From Pegea sp. RAD2-039 (taxonomy: Eukaryota; Chordata; Thaliacea; Salpida; Salpidae), in assembly GCA_034620365.1 (NCBI GenBank), contig JAQGEQ010000296.1:1-64000 (forward strand): DNA of 64,000 nucleotides, read 5' to 3'. Shown here one piece after another: positions 39,901-50,823 of the stretch. The translations under genes were made by a program, and so were the position numbers. Numbering within the stretch: position 1 is the first letter of the stretch; every line of letters begins with the position of its first letter. The notes under the pieces are model-generated. The model did no database searches, had not been told where the DNA came from, and was given only the letters and a program-made list of their open reading frames with translations.

Positions 39901-41634
39901 ATTATCTTGTGTACATCTTTTTCAATTTATTGTATCCGTTTACTGCATATATTCGCAAAAATTCGAACTTTAGGACCGACTATTATTATGGTCGGAAAAA
40001 TGGTTTGTTTAAATTATTTTAAATTATTTTCAAAAAGTATTTTTAAAAAATTGATTTTAAAAAATCGAAAAAATTTAAAATTTTAAAATTTAAGTTAAAA
40101 TCTATCAAAACGGCGAAAATGACTTCTTACAAAACTGGCCGTGAACATTCAGTTTCTTTTAGGTTAGGGATCTTTTTCTGTTCTTTTTCATCCTTGCTGT
40201 CTTCCTGATTTCATATGGTGTAGTCCGGCAAGCTCTTCTTTATCCAGATGAAAATAGGATTGGAACTGCTTTGTTGGGCGTCTTTAATCGACCTTATTGG
40301 ACTATTTACGGAGAATTATTCCTAGATGAGATTATTTATAATCCAAGTTAGTCAGAACTAAAATGGCTTTTTCAAAAATGACCCAAATTTTTTTCAAGAT
40401 GATGATCAATTTGTTTGCTCCGAGATTGAATCTGAAATTTTATCTGGATCTAGTAGATGTCCTCAGCAGCAAGCGGCTGTCCCTGTCATCTCAGCAATAT
40501 ATCTTCTTTTTGCCAATATCCTTTTACTTAATCTTCTGATCGCGATGTTTACGTGAGAAATTGATCTGAATTTTTTTTATTCTAAATTAGTTATTAATAA
40601 ATGAAATTAAAATTAAATAAATTTCAATGAAAACTTCAAATTTTCGCGCAAAACTAAAAACGACCATTTTTGTCATTTAGATATTCTTTTAATAATTTAA
40701 TTGAAAATTCTGATCGAATTTGGAAACGGCAATTATATGAATTAACTTTTGAATATTATTACCGTCCAACTCTACCTACTCCTCTCAGTATTTTCTCACA
40801 TATTCATCGTTTATTCCATTTTTTTAAAATGAAATCTCAAAAGAAGATGAAAACACTGGATAAGAAGAAGAGTAAAGAACTCAAAGATGATTTTAGTAAG
40901 ATTTCAACTATTTTGGGTTTCAACTATTTTGGGTTACAACTAATTTGAGTTTCAACTTTTTGGGTTTTTTCCTTTTTTGGATTTTGCCTTTTTTGGGTTT
41001 CAACTTTATGGGTTTTAACTTTTTTGGGTTTCAATTTTTTTGGGTTTCAACTTTTTGGGTTACAACTAATTTGAGTTTCAACTTTTTGGGTTTTTTACTT
41101 TTTTGGATTTTGCCTTTTTTGGGTTTCAACTTTATGGGTTTTAGCTTTTTTGGGTTTCAATTTTTTTGGGTTTCAACTTTTGGGGTTTTAACTTTTTGAG
41201 ATTCCAACGTTTTTAGGTCTTAACTTTTTTGGGGTTTCAACTTTTTAGATTTCAACTTTTTTGGGGATTAACTTTTCTAATATTTTTTTAAGAGCGTAAA
41301 GTCTCTTTCAAAGACGAAACTTCTTTAAAACTTTGGATTAAATGGAATGTCGATGTCTACAACTCATTAGCTCCGGAAAGACTTGATCTTAATAGTCAAA
41401 TCACAACTATCTACGAAAGGTGACCGTTAGATGATGTCATTGTAGATGTCATAACGTCATTTTTGTAGATTGGAAAAGAACATGAGATCGTTAGATTTGA
41501 TTCAGAAAAACATAAAAAAAAATAAAAAAAAAATGAAAAATATTGAAGTAAATTTGAAGAACAATTCTGTGAGGCTGTTCAGTGGATTATTTCAGCCTTT
41601 CAAGATAATTCTACAATTCCTGAAATATCTCTAA
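33922..41634 (+). CDS. TRPM2-like cation channel, copy B, channel part intact (22 exons)
   Basis: Exons: 33922-34014, 34551-34731, 34782-34888 (3' end uncertain by 9), 35093-35176, 35239-35383, 36430-36500, 36555-36687, 36751-36915, 37337-37476, 37530-37705, 37752-37833, 38421-38579, 38769-38933, 39109-39262, 39369-39478, 39533-39658, 39706-40002, 40163-40346, 40399-40552, 40681-40895, 41293-41419 and from 41469. All phases agree. The N-terminal SLOG/TRPM homology region has LIISVTGSAANF, GSWILSGGTDSGVM, GIATWGTLHNR and HSHFILVDDGS, closest to TRPM2. Then come S1-S6, a pore loop ([13 protein letters not shown]), S6 ([16 protein letters not shown]), the TRP region (IWKRQLYEL) and a lysine-rich coiled coil. 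A 2-bp insertion (tg, 41569-41570) relative to copy C shifts the frame and causes a stop at 41632, giving about 1077 residues without the Nudix domain. The start is the first in-frame ATG after a TGA; a short N-terminus or a missing 5' exon is possible. Confidence 0.88.
34428..34505 (-). mobile_element. tRNA-like SINE head in TRPM copy B intron 1
   Basis: On the minus strand an A-box-like TGGTTAAGCGG and a perfect T-arm (TCGGGTTCGATTCCCGA) are present, but the two ends cannot pair as an acceptor stem. It is therefore a tRNA-derived repeat rather than a working tRNA. Confidence 0.6.
35545..35970. repeat. 30-bp minisatellite in TRPM copy B intron 5
   Basis: About 14 units of a 30-bp motif (agaggtggttgaggtcctta plus tttatgtctc). 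Because 30 is a multiple of three, all frames stay open and give artefactual repeats such as SQRWLRSLFM. It lies wholly inside the intron between exons ending at 35383 and starting at 36430. A diverged shorter version sits in the matching intron of copy D. Confidence 0.95.
36128..36405 (+). repeat. GAGCAGAAAG-family repeat in TRPM copy B intron 5
   Basis: Near-identical to 23620-23890 in metaxin intron 1, and to the inverted 59040-59275 in copy D. It ends only about 25 bases before exon 6. Confidence 0.85.
36920..37135 (+). mobile_element. tRNA-derived SINE in TRPM copy B intron 8
   Basis: Contains B box GGTTCGAGCCC at 37050-37060, followed by aggtagacacatacttgcga and aaaagtccataaaccccgtg. 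The same insertion, inverted, is at 58281-58490 in copy D, so it predates the duplication. Confidence 0.75.
38985..39105. repeat. Short tandem repeat, about 17 bp, in TRPM copy B intron 13
   Basis: Seven to eight imperfect units of the type gtaaaaagccatttttg, immediately before exon 14. Confidence 0.85.
40905..41280. repeat. 15-bp-type minisatellite in TRPM copy B intron 20
   Basis: Tandem ttttttgggtttcaact units filling the intron between the exons ending at 40895 and starting at 41293, with a roughly 135-bp internal duplication. The matching intron in copy C (62170-62300) has fewer, diverged units. Confidence 0.9.
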
Positions 41635-41669
41635 ATCCAGGTGATAATCTTTATAAAATTTCATACCTT

Positions 41670-41940
41670 TTTGGTTTTTAACTTTTTTGGATTTTAAATT
41701 TTTTTGGTTCCAACTTTTTTGGATTCCAACTTTTTTGGATTTCAACTTTTTTGGATTACAACTTTTTTGGATTTTAACTTTTTTGGATTCCAGCTTTTTT
41801 GGATTTCAACTTTTTTTGGTTCCAACTGTTTTGGTTTTTAACTTTTTTGGATTCCAACTTTTTTGGATTCCAACTTTTTTGGATTCCAACTTTTTTGGAT
41901 TTCAACTTTTTTGGATTTTAACATTTTTTAACTTTTTTTT
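41670..41940. repeat. 15-bp-type minisatellite in TRPM copy B intron 22
   Basis: About 17 units of aacttttttggattcc type. Copy C has only about five (61680-61765). The motif is close to that of intron 20, so one repeat family seems to have colonised two introns of the same gene. Confidence 0.9.
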
Positions 41941-41989
41941 TAAACTTCACAATTCAATTTTTTCTTTCAAAACTTTTTACTTGTTTCAG

Positions 41990-43395
41990 TTCATATCAAA
42001 TCACGGACAAGTCCTTACCCTGGAGAAACCCAACATCGTCTCAAAGTTCCTGACCATCTAGTCTCATGGATGGTAAGATGATGACGTCATTAAATCGCGT
42101 TTTGATGTTTAGTGGACAGGTGCCGTGGTCCACCTACCAACCACCTTACTATACTGACCAAAGTGTCCTACAAAACAATGAATGGGCCGATACAGAGCTG
42201 TCCACTTCTGCCAAAGCCAGACGAGTGTCACTGACTTTCAACAAATTTGACTATCGATTTAATGTGGACCGGACCAGTAACTTGGGCAAATATCAAATTG
42301 GACTTCTTGCCCAGGTTAGTGTCCACTATTTTCGGACCAAAGTTTTGATCAATAGAAACGACGGACTGGACTAACTGGTCGTGGTTTGCTGGGACGATAT
42401 GGTCCAAACCACGCTGCTGACCCGATTGTGACCAGTGGGAACGGGACGAAGGTGGAAAAGTGGTCCACATTTTTGGAGTTTGTGGCCATTTTGAAAGTAG
42501 TAGTAATGATTGGGCCATTCCTGGGGTGGGCCATATTTGAAATCGACCATTTTGAAAAATTTTAATTTAATAGAATTTATAATAATTATTAATTAAATCA
42601 AAATATACATTTTTTTTAATTTTAGGGAATGGTGAACCCAGGAGAGAGTATATCAGAGACTTTAAGAAACAAATTTGTTGAAGAAGTGAAAATTAAAAGT
42701 AGAAATAATCACAAAAAGTGAATAATTTTCTGAAATTTGAAGGAGTTGAGAATGTTGATGAGATCTGATCTTCTTTTGATCTTATCTTCTTACAGTTTTT
42801 AGAGGATATTGTGATGATTTCCGAAACACAGATTTATCATGGGTAGAGACTCTAGTGATGAATTATCATGATGGAGACAGAACAATCTTTGAAAACACCT
42901 TACTTCCTAGTTTTTAGATTTTCACAAAAATATTTTCGATTCAAAAAACGGCAAAAATTTTAAAACTTTCGTTAGATGATGATAAAGAATTTTTAAAGTT
43001 TTGGTATGGAGAAAAGTTACTTTATTACAAGCCTCAAATGATAAAACGCGATTTTATTTAGCACCTTGACTCGCAGAAAATCCACGAATTAATGATTAGT
43101 CGAAAACTAAATAATCTCCAAAAAAAAATAAAAAAAAAATTTCCACAAAAGTTGAAAACACAATTACATATGCGGCAAAAACTCTTCTGATATTTAATTC
43201 AAATCTACAGAGTTGTCATGGAAACAGATTGCTTGACGATAAACTTTTAGTTTACAAAATCAATCTTTTTATTTTTAGCCTGGTGAAGGTGCTTGTAAAG
43301 CTGAATGGAAAAGAGTTGAAAGAAAACTGAAGTTATTTGCAAGTCATCAAGAATATCTCAGTTTGGTTGCTGAAAGACACAATGCTTACTTCTAG
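41990..43395 (+). pseudogene. Decayed NUDT9-like Nudix exons of TRPM copy B
   Basis: Exons homologous to the TRPM2 C-terminal NUDT9-H domain: 41990-42072 (VPDHLVSWM), 42120-42314 ([18 protein letters not shown]), 42356-42525, 42626-42719, the [13 protein letters not shown]-type exon near 42797-42900, and 43279-43395 ([18 protein letters not shown]). Compared with copy C, exon 25 has a 1-bp loss in the WERDEGG region, a 14-bp deletion just after it and a further 1-bp loss, so it ends out of frame. The Nudix-box exon has lost sequence and hits TGA at 42719-42721. The upstream frameshift in exon 22 already removes this region from the protein. It still has the Glu of NPGE that copies C and D lack. 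Confidence 0.88.
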
Positions 43396-44235
43396 AAGAT
43401 TCTACTTATTGCAATTATATCGAGATTTGAAAAATTGAAATTTTTTCAGATTTTATATAATGATGTTTTATTTTATATTGTAAATAAATTGAAACAACTA
43501 AATTGTTTTTAAATAGATCTTTTTGAAAATTTTGTTAACATTTTTCATGTAATTAAAATCGATTTTAGAAAAGTTTTTTCGAAAAGATTTAATTAAACTT
43601 TTTAATTTTGTTTTGCTTATAACCATTTTTGTTTTATAAAAGGTTTTAGAAGTTATTTCCACGAATTAATGATTAGTCGAAAACTAAATAATCTCCAAAA
43701 AAAAATAAAAAAAAAATTTCCACAAAAGTTGAAAACACAATTACATATGCGGCAAAAACTCTTCTGATATTTAATTCAAATCTACAGAGTTGTCATGGAA
43801 ACAGATTGCTTGACGATAAACTTTTAGTTTACAAAATCAATCTTTTTATTTTTAGCCTGGTGAAGGTGCTTGTAAAGCTGAATGGAAAAGAGTTGAAAGA
43901 AAACTGAAGTTATTTGCAAGTCATCAAGAATATCTCAGTTTGGTTGCTGAAAGACACAATGCTTACTTCTAGAAGATTCTACTTATTGCAATTATATCGA
44001 GATTTGAAAAATTGAAATTTTTTCAGATTTTATATAATGATGTTTTATTTTATATTGTAAATAAATTGAAACAACTAAATTGTTTTTAAATAGATCTTTT
44101 TGAAAATTTTGTTAACATTTTTCATGTAATTAAAATCGATTTTAGAAAAGTTTTTTCGAAAAGATTTAATTAAACTTTTTAATTTTGTTTTGCTTATAAC
44201 CATTTTTGTTTTATAAAAGGTTTTAGAAGTTATTT
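43082..44235 (+). repeat. 577-bp perfect-looking tandem duplication containing the last TRPM exon
   Basis: 43082-43658 and 43659-44235 read the same base for base wherever I compared them. Each contains a full terminal exon (43279-43395 and 43856-43972, ending in TAG). Copies C and D have one. The duplication is therefore younger than the inverted duplication. Confidence 0.93.
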
Positions 44236-44418
44236 TTAGACAAATTTTGAATTATAAAGAATTTTAAATGGTAGAAATTTGAATCTTGGATCTTAATGAA
44301 TCTTTTGAACTTTAATTCTTAAAAGCTTTGATCAGTAAATTGAAAATTTATCTCAATCTCTTTTCTGGTTTATATATCTCACTTTTATTTTCAAAAGATT
44401 TAATGTATTTCTTTATTC

Positions 44419-44570
44419 AGTATATATAAGAAATGCTTTTAAAGAGTTTGAAGAAATTGTTGATAGCTATGATGGACAACAAGGTTACATCAGTTTGTTT
44501 TATCCAATTTGTTTTGCCAAGCATAAGGAAAACAACATTTCCTTTTTTAAGTTCTTAAAATTTTTCTAAA
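44419..44570 (+). other. Possible orphan coding exon
   Basis: After a plausible acceptor (tttattcag, about 44420), an open stretch reads YIRNAFKEFEEIVDSYDGQQ then GYISLFYPICFAKHK and stops at 44570. Its composition is more protein-like than the surroundings. I do not recognise it and found no partner exons. Confidence 0.25.
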
Positions 44571-45139
44571 ACCCAAATAAATCTTTTTATCAGTAGTTTA
44601 ATAATAATTTAAAAAATGAATATGTTTTATTAAAATATTTGTGATTAAAATGTTATTTAAATCTTTAAAAAAATGTTAATTTCAATTTTAACTTATTTTG
44701 ATACAAATTAAAACTAAAAGTTTTTAAATAAAAGATTATTCAAAAAATCCAAAATAGTTTTCTTAGACAACATATTAAATTAAAACTTTTATTAACTTTT
44801 TATGATTCGAAACAAACCAAAAGACTCCAAATTAATTAAAGAATATTTGATTTAGTTTCATAATAATTAGATTAAAATTCTAACCAAATTTTTATTACCC
44901 ATTTCTTATTAAAATAGAGTTCCTATAACCGAACTAATAAATAACTGAAAAAAAAGAAATTCATTTGTAGAAAATTAACTACAAATGCAGAATTTTAATG
45001 AATTTAAAATAAATTATCAAAAAAGTTTCGAAATTTGAATAATTTGGTTCAACTTCAACCAAACTTTAAAAGCATTTTCCTTTCAACAATAATTAAAAAA
45101 AATTGGGTTTTTTCAACTATTTTTTAAAATAAAAACTTC
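44571..45139. other. AT-rich intergenic stretch
   Basis: Nothing recognised between the TRPM copy B 3' region and the tRNA-Ser gene. Confidence 0.6.
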
Positions 45140-45220
45140 GCTGCGAGCAGGATTTGAACCTGCGCGGGGAGACCCCATTGGATTTCGAGTCCAACGCCTT
45201 AACCACTCGGCCATCGCAGC
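45140..45220 (-). tRNA. tRNA-Ser (anticodon CGA)
   Basis: The reverse strand folds as a complete 81-nt class II tRNA. It has a perfect 7-bp acceptor (GCTGCGA/TCGCAGC), D arm with GCCGAGTGGTTAAGGC (A box), anticodon stem-loop TTGGACTCGAAATCCAA giving anticodon CGA, a long variable arm (TGGGGTCTCCCC) typical of tRNA-Ser, and T arm with GGTTCAAATCC (B box). There is no intron. Unlike the SINE heads in this window, all stems pair, so it is likely functional. Confidence 0.96.
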
Positions 45221-46026
45221 CGATGACATCATCAAAAAATCAATTTAATAAAACTTACTTTTCAGAAAGTGAAAAGAATAATAAACAATAATAAAGTTCA
45301 GATTATAAATTTTGTAAATAAAAACTTTGAACTAATTTCAGTAGAAAAAGCTTTCTGGTTTACAGATGATAAATAGATTATAAATTTGATACAAATTTTT
45401 TATGTTTTTAATTAAATTATTTTTATTAAACGGATTTCTGTTCCTTAAAAAATTTATTATTGAAAAATCAAAATTTTTCAACTTTAAAATTTTCTATTTT
45501 TTCTACATTCAGAGATGTAGTGTGAGAAAACTGTTTTAAATATACCAAATTCAATTTCAAAATATCTAAAAATTAATTCAAAGAGTAAATCCAACAACAA
45601 TTCCTGATATTTTTTTTATTTTCACGTATGTTACCACAAAACCAAACCCCAAGTATTTACAAACCCCTAAAATGGCTTCCAAACAAATTTGCTCAGAAAA
45701 CTGAAGTGAAAATTTGTGGAATTAAAGTACATAAGATCACAGCGTATATTTAATGTGTATTAAGGTGATTGCGTCATCAATACCAACTAATGACGTCATA
45801 TAGGCACTGACATCAAGTGGTGAAAAGAAGTAGAATGACGAAATAGAAGCGGTGATGACGTAAGTACGCACAGTGAAACTTTCGCGCAGATTTTAGTGAC
45901 TAATTGATTTGATTGGCTAGTAAATTTGGTTAAAACACGATTTAAAACGATAAAAAACTAATTTGCTGATTTCAAGTTGATATTTTAGCTTTTTTCGAAA
46001 AAGCCCTGAAACACAATGACCCAAGA
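45221..46026. other. Intergenic stretch between tRNA-Ser and the NEK gene 3' end
   Basis: No gene was recognised. The part near 45780-45880 contains several tgacgtca palindromes (CRE-like), but the same motif is scattered through many introns here, so a regulatory role is unproven. Confidence 0.5.
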
Positions 46027-49000
46027 TCACTTTTGGTGTTGTTGATGCATCATTTTTGCGATGTGATAGACGTAAGCGATATCGGGACGTCGATCTGGAT
46101 GTGAATTGATGCAAGCGCAGACCAGTTCACGGAGCTAATAGAAGTTAAAAAATAAATTACTAAAAAAATGAAAATTTTCTAATTTAGATTTATTTCAAAA
46201 AATATATTTTAAATAAAAAGAAAAAAAACTTTTGAAAAGATTTTATAATTATAAAATAATTAAAAATTATAAAATAATTAAAAATTATAAAATAATTAAA
46301 AAATTATAAAAAAAAATATTTTTAAATGTCTTTCAAAAGATTTAAAAAAAATTGAATCAAAAATAATAGATAATAATAAATAAATAAATAAAGTTAAATC
46401 TATTAAATAAAAAGTTATTCGAAAATTGATCAATAAAATAATTTTCAACCAAACCACCTGTTGTGAGTAAATATCAGCTGGTAGCGGTGGATACTGACAA
46501 CTTTCGATCTTTTTACATAAAGCATACAAGTTTTGTTTATCTCCATAAAAAGGTGATTGTAAAGCAGCCATCTCATACAACAAACAACCAAGTGACCAAA
46601 TATCTGACCGAAAATTGTATCCGTTCTCATTAATACGTTCCGGTGACATATAATAAGGTGTTCCCACTAAAAAATGCCTTTTGTTATTCAAAATATTTGT
46701 TAAATTAGAAGCAAGCAAGTCCTCAGCACCTTCAACCACCAAGCACAAGATTTGTTTGTGAGACAAATTATTATTGACTTGATGTTGGTGGTCGAAAAGT
46801 TTTTACAAGTCAAGGTGCTAGAAGCAAGTGAGTCTTCAGCATCTTCAACCACCAAGCACAAGATTTGTTTGTAAGACAAGTTATAATTGACTTGGTGTGG
46901 TTGGTCGAGGAGTTTTTACAAATCAAGGTGCAAGAAGCAAGTGAGTCTTCAGCACCTTCAACCACCAAACACAAGATTTGTTTGTAAGACAAGTTATTAT
47001 TGACTTGATGTTGGTGGTCGAAAAGTTTTTACAAGTCAAGGTGCTAGAAGCAAGTGAGTCTTCAGCACCTTCAACCACCAAACACAAGATTTGTTTGTAA
47101 GACAAGTTATTATTGACTTGGTGTTGGTGGTCGAGGAGTTTTTACAAGAAAAGGTGCTAGAAGCAAGCGAGTCTTCAGCACCTTCAATCACCAAACATAA
47201 GATTTGTTTGTAAGACAAGTTATTATTGACTTGGTGTTGGTGGTCGAGGAGTTTTTACAAGAAAAGGTGCTAGAAGCAAGCGAGTCTTCAGCACCTTCAA
47301 CCACCAAACACAAGATTTGTTTGTAAGACAAGTTATTATTGACTTGGTGTTGGTGGTCGAGGAGTTTTTACAAGAAAAGGTGCTAGAAGCAAGTGAGTCT
47401 TCAGCACCTTCAACCACCAAACACAAGATTTGTTTGTAAGACAAGTTATTATTGACTTGGTGTTGGTGGTCGAGGAGTTTTTACAAGAAAAGGTGCTAGA
47501 AGCAAGCGAGTCTTCAGCACCTTCAATCACCAAACATAAGATTTGTTTGTAAGACAAATTATTATTGACTTGATGTTGGTGGTCGAGGAGTTTTTACAAG
47601 AAAAGGTGCAAGAAGCAAGTGAGTCTTCAGCACATTCAACCACCAAACACAAGAAATGTTTGTAAGACAAGTTATTATTGACTTGGTGTTGTTGGTCGAG
47701 GAGTTTTTACAAGTCAAGGTGCTAGAAGCAAGTGAGTCTTCAGCACCTTCAACCACCAAACACAAGATTTGTTTGTAAGACAAGTTATTATTGACTTGGT
47801 GTTGGTGGTCGAGGAGTTTTTACAAGAAAAGGTGCTAGAAGCAAGCGAGTCTTCAGCACATTCAACCACCAAACACAAGAAATGTTTGTAAGACAAGTTA
47901 TTATTGACTTGGTGTTGTTGGTCGAGGAGTTTTTACAAGAAAAGGTGCTAGAAGCAAGCGAGTCTTCAGCACCTTCAACCACCAAACACAAGAAATGTTT
48001 GTAAGACAAGTTATTATTGACTTGGTGTTGGTGGTCGAGGAGTTTTTACAAGTCAAGGTGTTAGAAGCAAGCGAGTCTTCAGCACCTTCAACCACCAAAC
48101 ACAAGATTTGTTTGTAAGACAAGTTATTATTGACTTGGTGTTGGTGCTCGAGGAGTTTTTACAAGAAAAGGTGCTAGAAGCAAGCGAGTCTTCAGCACCT
48201 TCAACCACCAAACACAAGAAATGTTTGTAAGACAAATTATTATTGACTCGATGTTGGTGGTCGAGAAATTTTTTATAAAAAAATTCCTGAGATAAAGTTG
48301 ATAATGTTTTAAATAAAATTTGGAAATTTAATAAAATATAAATATTTGAGAAAATGTCAATTGAAGCTATATCAACAGGGTCTTGAGAATTGTGTTCAAC
48401 TGACAGCAAACAAAATGATGTTTATTAAACTTTATCAGAAGATTTACTTCATTAAATCTTGAGTTTAAATATTTGTAGCAAATTAAATGTAAAATAAAAA
48501 TAAAAGTTTGGAAATTATTTGATTCAAAAATTGTTGATTTTTTTGTCTTTAAAATTTTAATGAAAACTTTCAAACTTTTAACCACCAATTTCAACAAGTC
48601 CAAACTTGTTCTAAACTTGTTGTTTTCTGATGAAGTAGTTGAACAACCACACAAACTGACCTAAACTCAAAGCTTGTGTTGTCTTAGATGAAAAATATCG
48701 ACCTAAACCCAAGTCACCGAGCTTTACAATCCCTTGCGCTGTGATGAAGACATTTGCAGGTTTTATGTCTCGATGCATTACTCTGTAGATAATTTGAACA
48801 AATAAATGTTGAAGTAGTACTTGATGTTGTTGTTTAAACAATTTTACTTTAAGTGATTGTAGATAATCTAAAAGTTTGTTGTTGAAATAAGTTGATAATA
48901 TTTTAATTATATAATCTATAACAATTTCGACTTTATAGATTTTTTAAAAGGATTTCAAAAGACATAAGATCTTCTAATTCTTTCAAACACATAAGGAGAA

Positions 49001-50823
49001 AATAGAGAATTGTAAATAGATGTTTTGGGTTTGATAACAAGCTATTGGTATTGATTTATTTAAAAGCTTTTTTTATAAAGCTAAACAAGTTTAAAGAAAA
49101 ACACTTATCAATAATTGACTGAAATGCTTTTTATTTTTATGGATTTTAAATTTCAATTTACAAAAAAAATGAAAGAAAATTATTTGATATTTGCTAAATA
49201 TTTATAAAACTAAAAAATGAAATATGTCACCTGCATGAATGCATATGGTCGACAGCTGAAGCCAATTGAACAAAGTATTTCCAAATTGTCTTTTCTGGTA
49301 TAAGTCTTTTCTGGTTTTTGAAATGCTATAAATGAACAATTTGAATATTAATAATAAAAATCCAAGTTAAGGTCTGCTTAAGATAAAAAGTTTTTATTTA
49401 TTTAAGATAAAGAAAGTTATGTAAAATAAAGATTTATTTACAGGATAAATAGAAGAAGTAAATATTCAGAGATTAAACTAACTTTGATCATCCTACTCAG
49501 GTCTCCGGCATCTGCTAGCTCCAGAACAATATTCAGTTCATTATTTTCAACAAAAGAAGCCAGATAACAAATAACGTTACTATGATTCAGTTTCTGTTGA
49601 AATATGAATCTCTAATAGATCTTCAGCTTTTCAAAATTGAATTAAAATAATCTGATGATAAGAAGTGACCTTTAAAAGCTTTAAAATTGATCGATGTTAA
49701 GTAGAAAGTAAACTTCTAGAATTATTTAAAGTAGAAAAAAAAATGTGATGTAATAATGGAGTGAAGATCTTATAAAAAGATCTATTGGATGCTAGTAAAG
49801 TTGTTTAATTAAAACCTCGGACCTCTAAGGACATATTGAGATCTTTAAAGAAGTCATTGAAGATGAAGAAAATTTAGTTTCAATACAAAGGTCAGAGAAA
49901 AGGTCGATATTTAGGGTTTAATATTAGACTTATAAAAGAATCCTAAAAAGGGAAAAGGGGACATCTTAGGAAAGCTTTTCTTTTAATGGATTCAAGCTTC
50001 ATGATACCACTTTCAAATTGAAGACTACAGAAGAGTTAAACTTTAATTTGTGATTTATTTGGTAAAATACAACAATATATGATAAAAAATATTCAAATTA
50101 CTTTTAAAAGGTCAATTTCTTTGATACAGTCTTGTCTTGCTTTAGCATCCATCATTTCAAATATCTAAAAATATAAAATTTATCAAAATAAATAATTTAT
50201 ATTCATAAAATATTTGATAATTTAAAAGTAGATTTTTAATTAGAGATATAAATTGTTGATCAAAAAAATATAAAATAAATGAAGAAAGGTTGTTGATAAA
50301 GAAATTATTTAAATCAATTTGCTTGGAAAAAAGTAATTTTGAAGGAAAGCTTTTACTTTGAAATTATTTTGCATAAAAAAAAAAGAATTTAAAAAGTTAT
50401 ATATTATAAATGAAGCTACAAATATGAAGGAAGTATTGTTGGTTTTACTTTAAAGACTGAAAAAGTAATTTAAGATAATCTTTTTTAATAAAATATTTAC
50501 AAAAAACAATTCTTTAGTAATCAACATAGAATTTTATTAAATTACTTCTAATAAAAAATTTAAAATAAAATTCTGTAAACAAGTTAAAAAAATCATTTAT
50601 TATTAATAAAAAACATTATTTATTCAAAACAAAATTTTCAAAGACACAAAATATTTAAGAAAATAGAAAGTTTTGATGTCAAACTTACTGGGACTTGTTT
50701 TAGAGCAACGTGTCTGTTTTCTGGAAGATAGATTGCTCTAAACACTGTACTAAATTGTCCTCTCCCAATCTTCTTCTCTATTTTATAATTTGACAAAACA
50801 TTATAACCAAGATCAACAGCCAT
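46027..50823 (-). CDS. NEK6/NEK7-type NIMA-related kinase, complete, 7 exons
   Basis: Ser/Thr kinase of the short NEK6/7 class, acting in mitotic spindle and centrosome control. Minus-strand exons: 50823-50689, 50164-50102, 49593-49483, 49325-49231, 48782-48661, 46666-46458 and 46134-46027. They sum to 843 nt (280 residues plus stop), and all phases agree; vertebrate NEK6/7 are about 302-313, so only the N-terminal extension is shorter. Visible motifs: Gly loop [12 protein letters not shown], catalytic Lys in VALKQV, helix C EIDLLK, hinge [14 protein letters not shown], catalytic loop [15 protein letters not shown] metal site ([13 protein letters not shown]; NEKs use DLG for DFG), activation segment [35 protein letters not shown], and C-terminal [12 protein letters not shown]. 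All catalytic residues are present. Intron 5 holds a 113-bp minisatellite. Confidence 0.96.
46690..48260. repeat. 113-bp minisatellite, about 14 copies, in NEK intron 5
   Basis: Head-to-tail units containing gaagcaagtgagtcttcagc, accttcaaccaccaaacaca, gtaagacaagttattattga and gtcgaggagtttttacaag. It occupies most of the intron between 46667 and 48660. The unit translates open in places on the minus strand, but it lies between two in-phase kinase exons and is not coding. One extra partial monomer is in connexin intron 5. Confidence 0.96.

Noticed and set aside
40945-42061. FGFQLFW-type repeat frames resembling a hydrophobic membrane protein
   Set aside because: Translations of the 15-bp intronic minisatellites in TRPM introns 20 and 22.
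46810-48409. Repeated 60-118-codon minus-strand frames ([13 protein letters not shown] type)
   Set aside because: Produced by the 113-bp minisatellite between two in-phase kinase exons.
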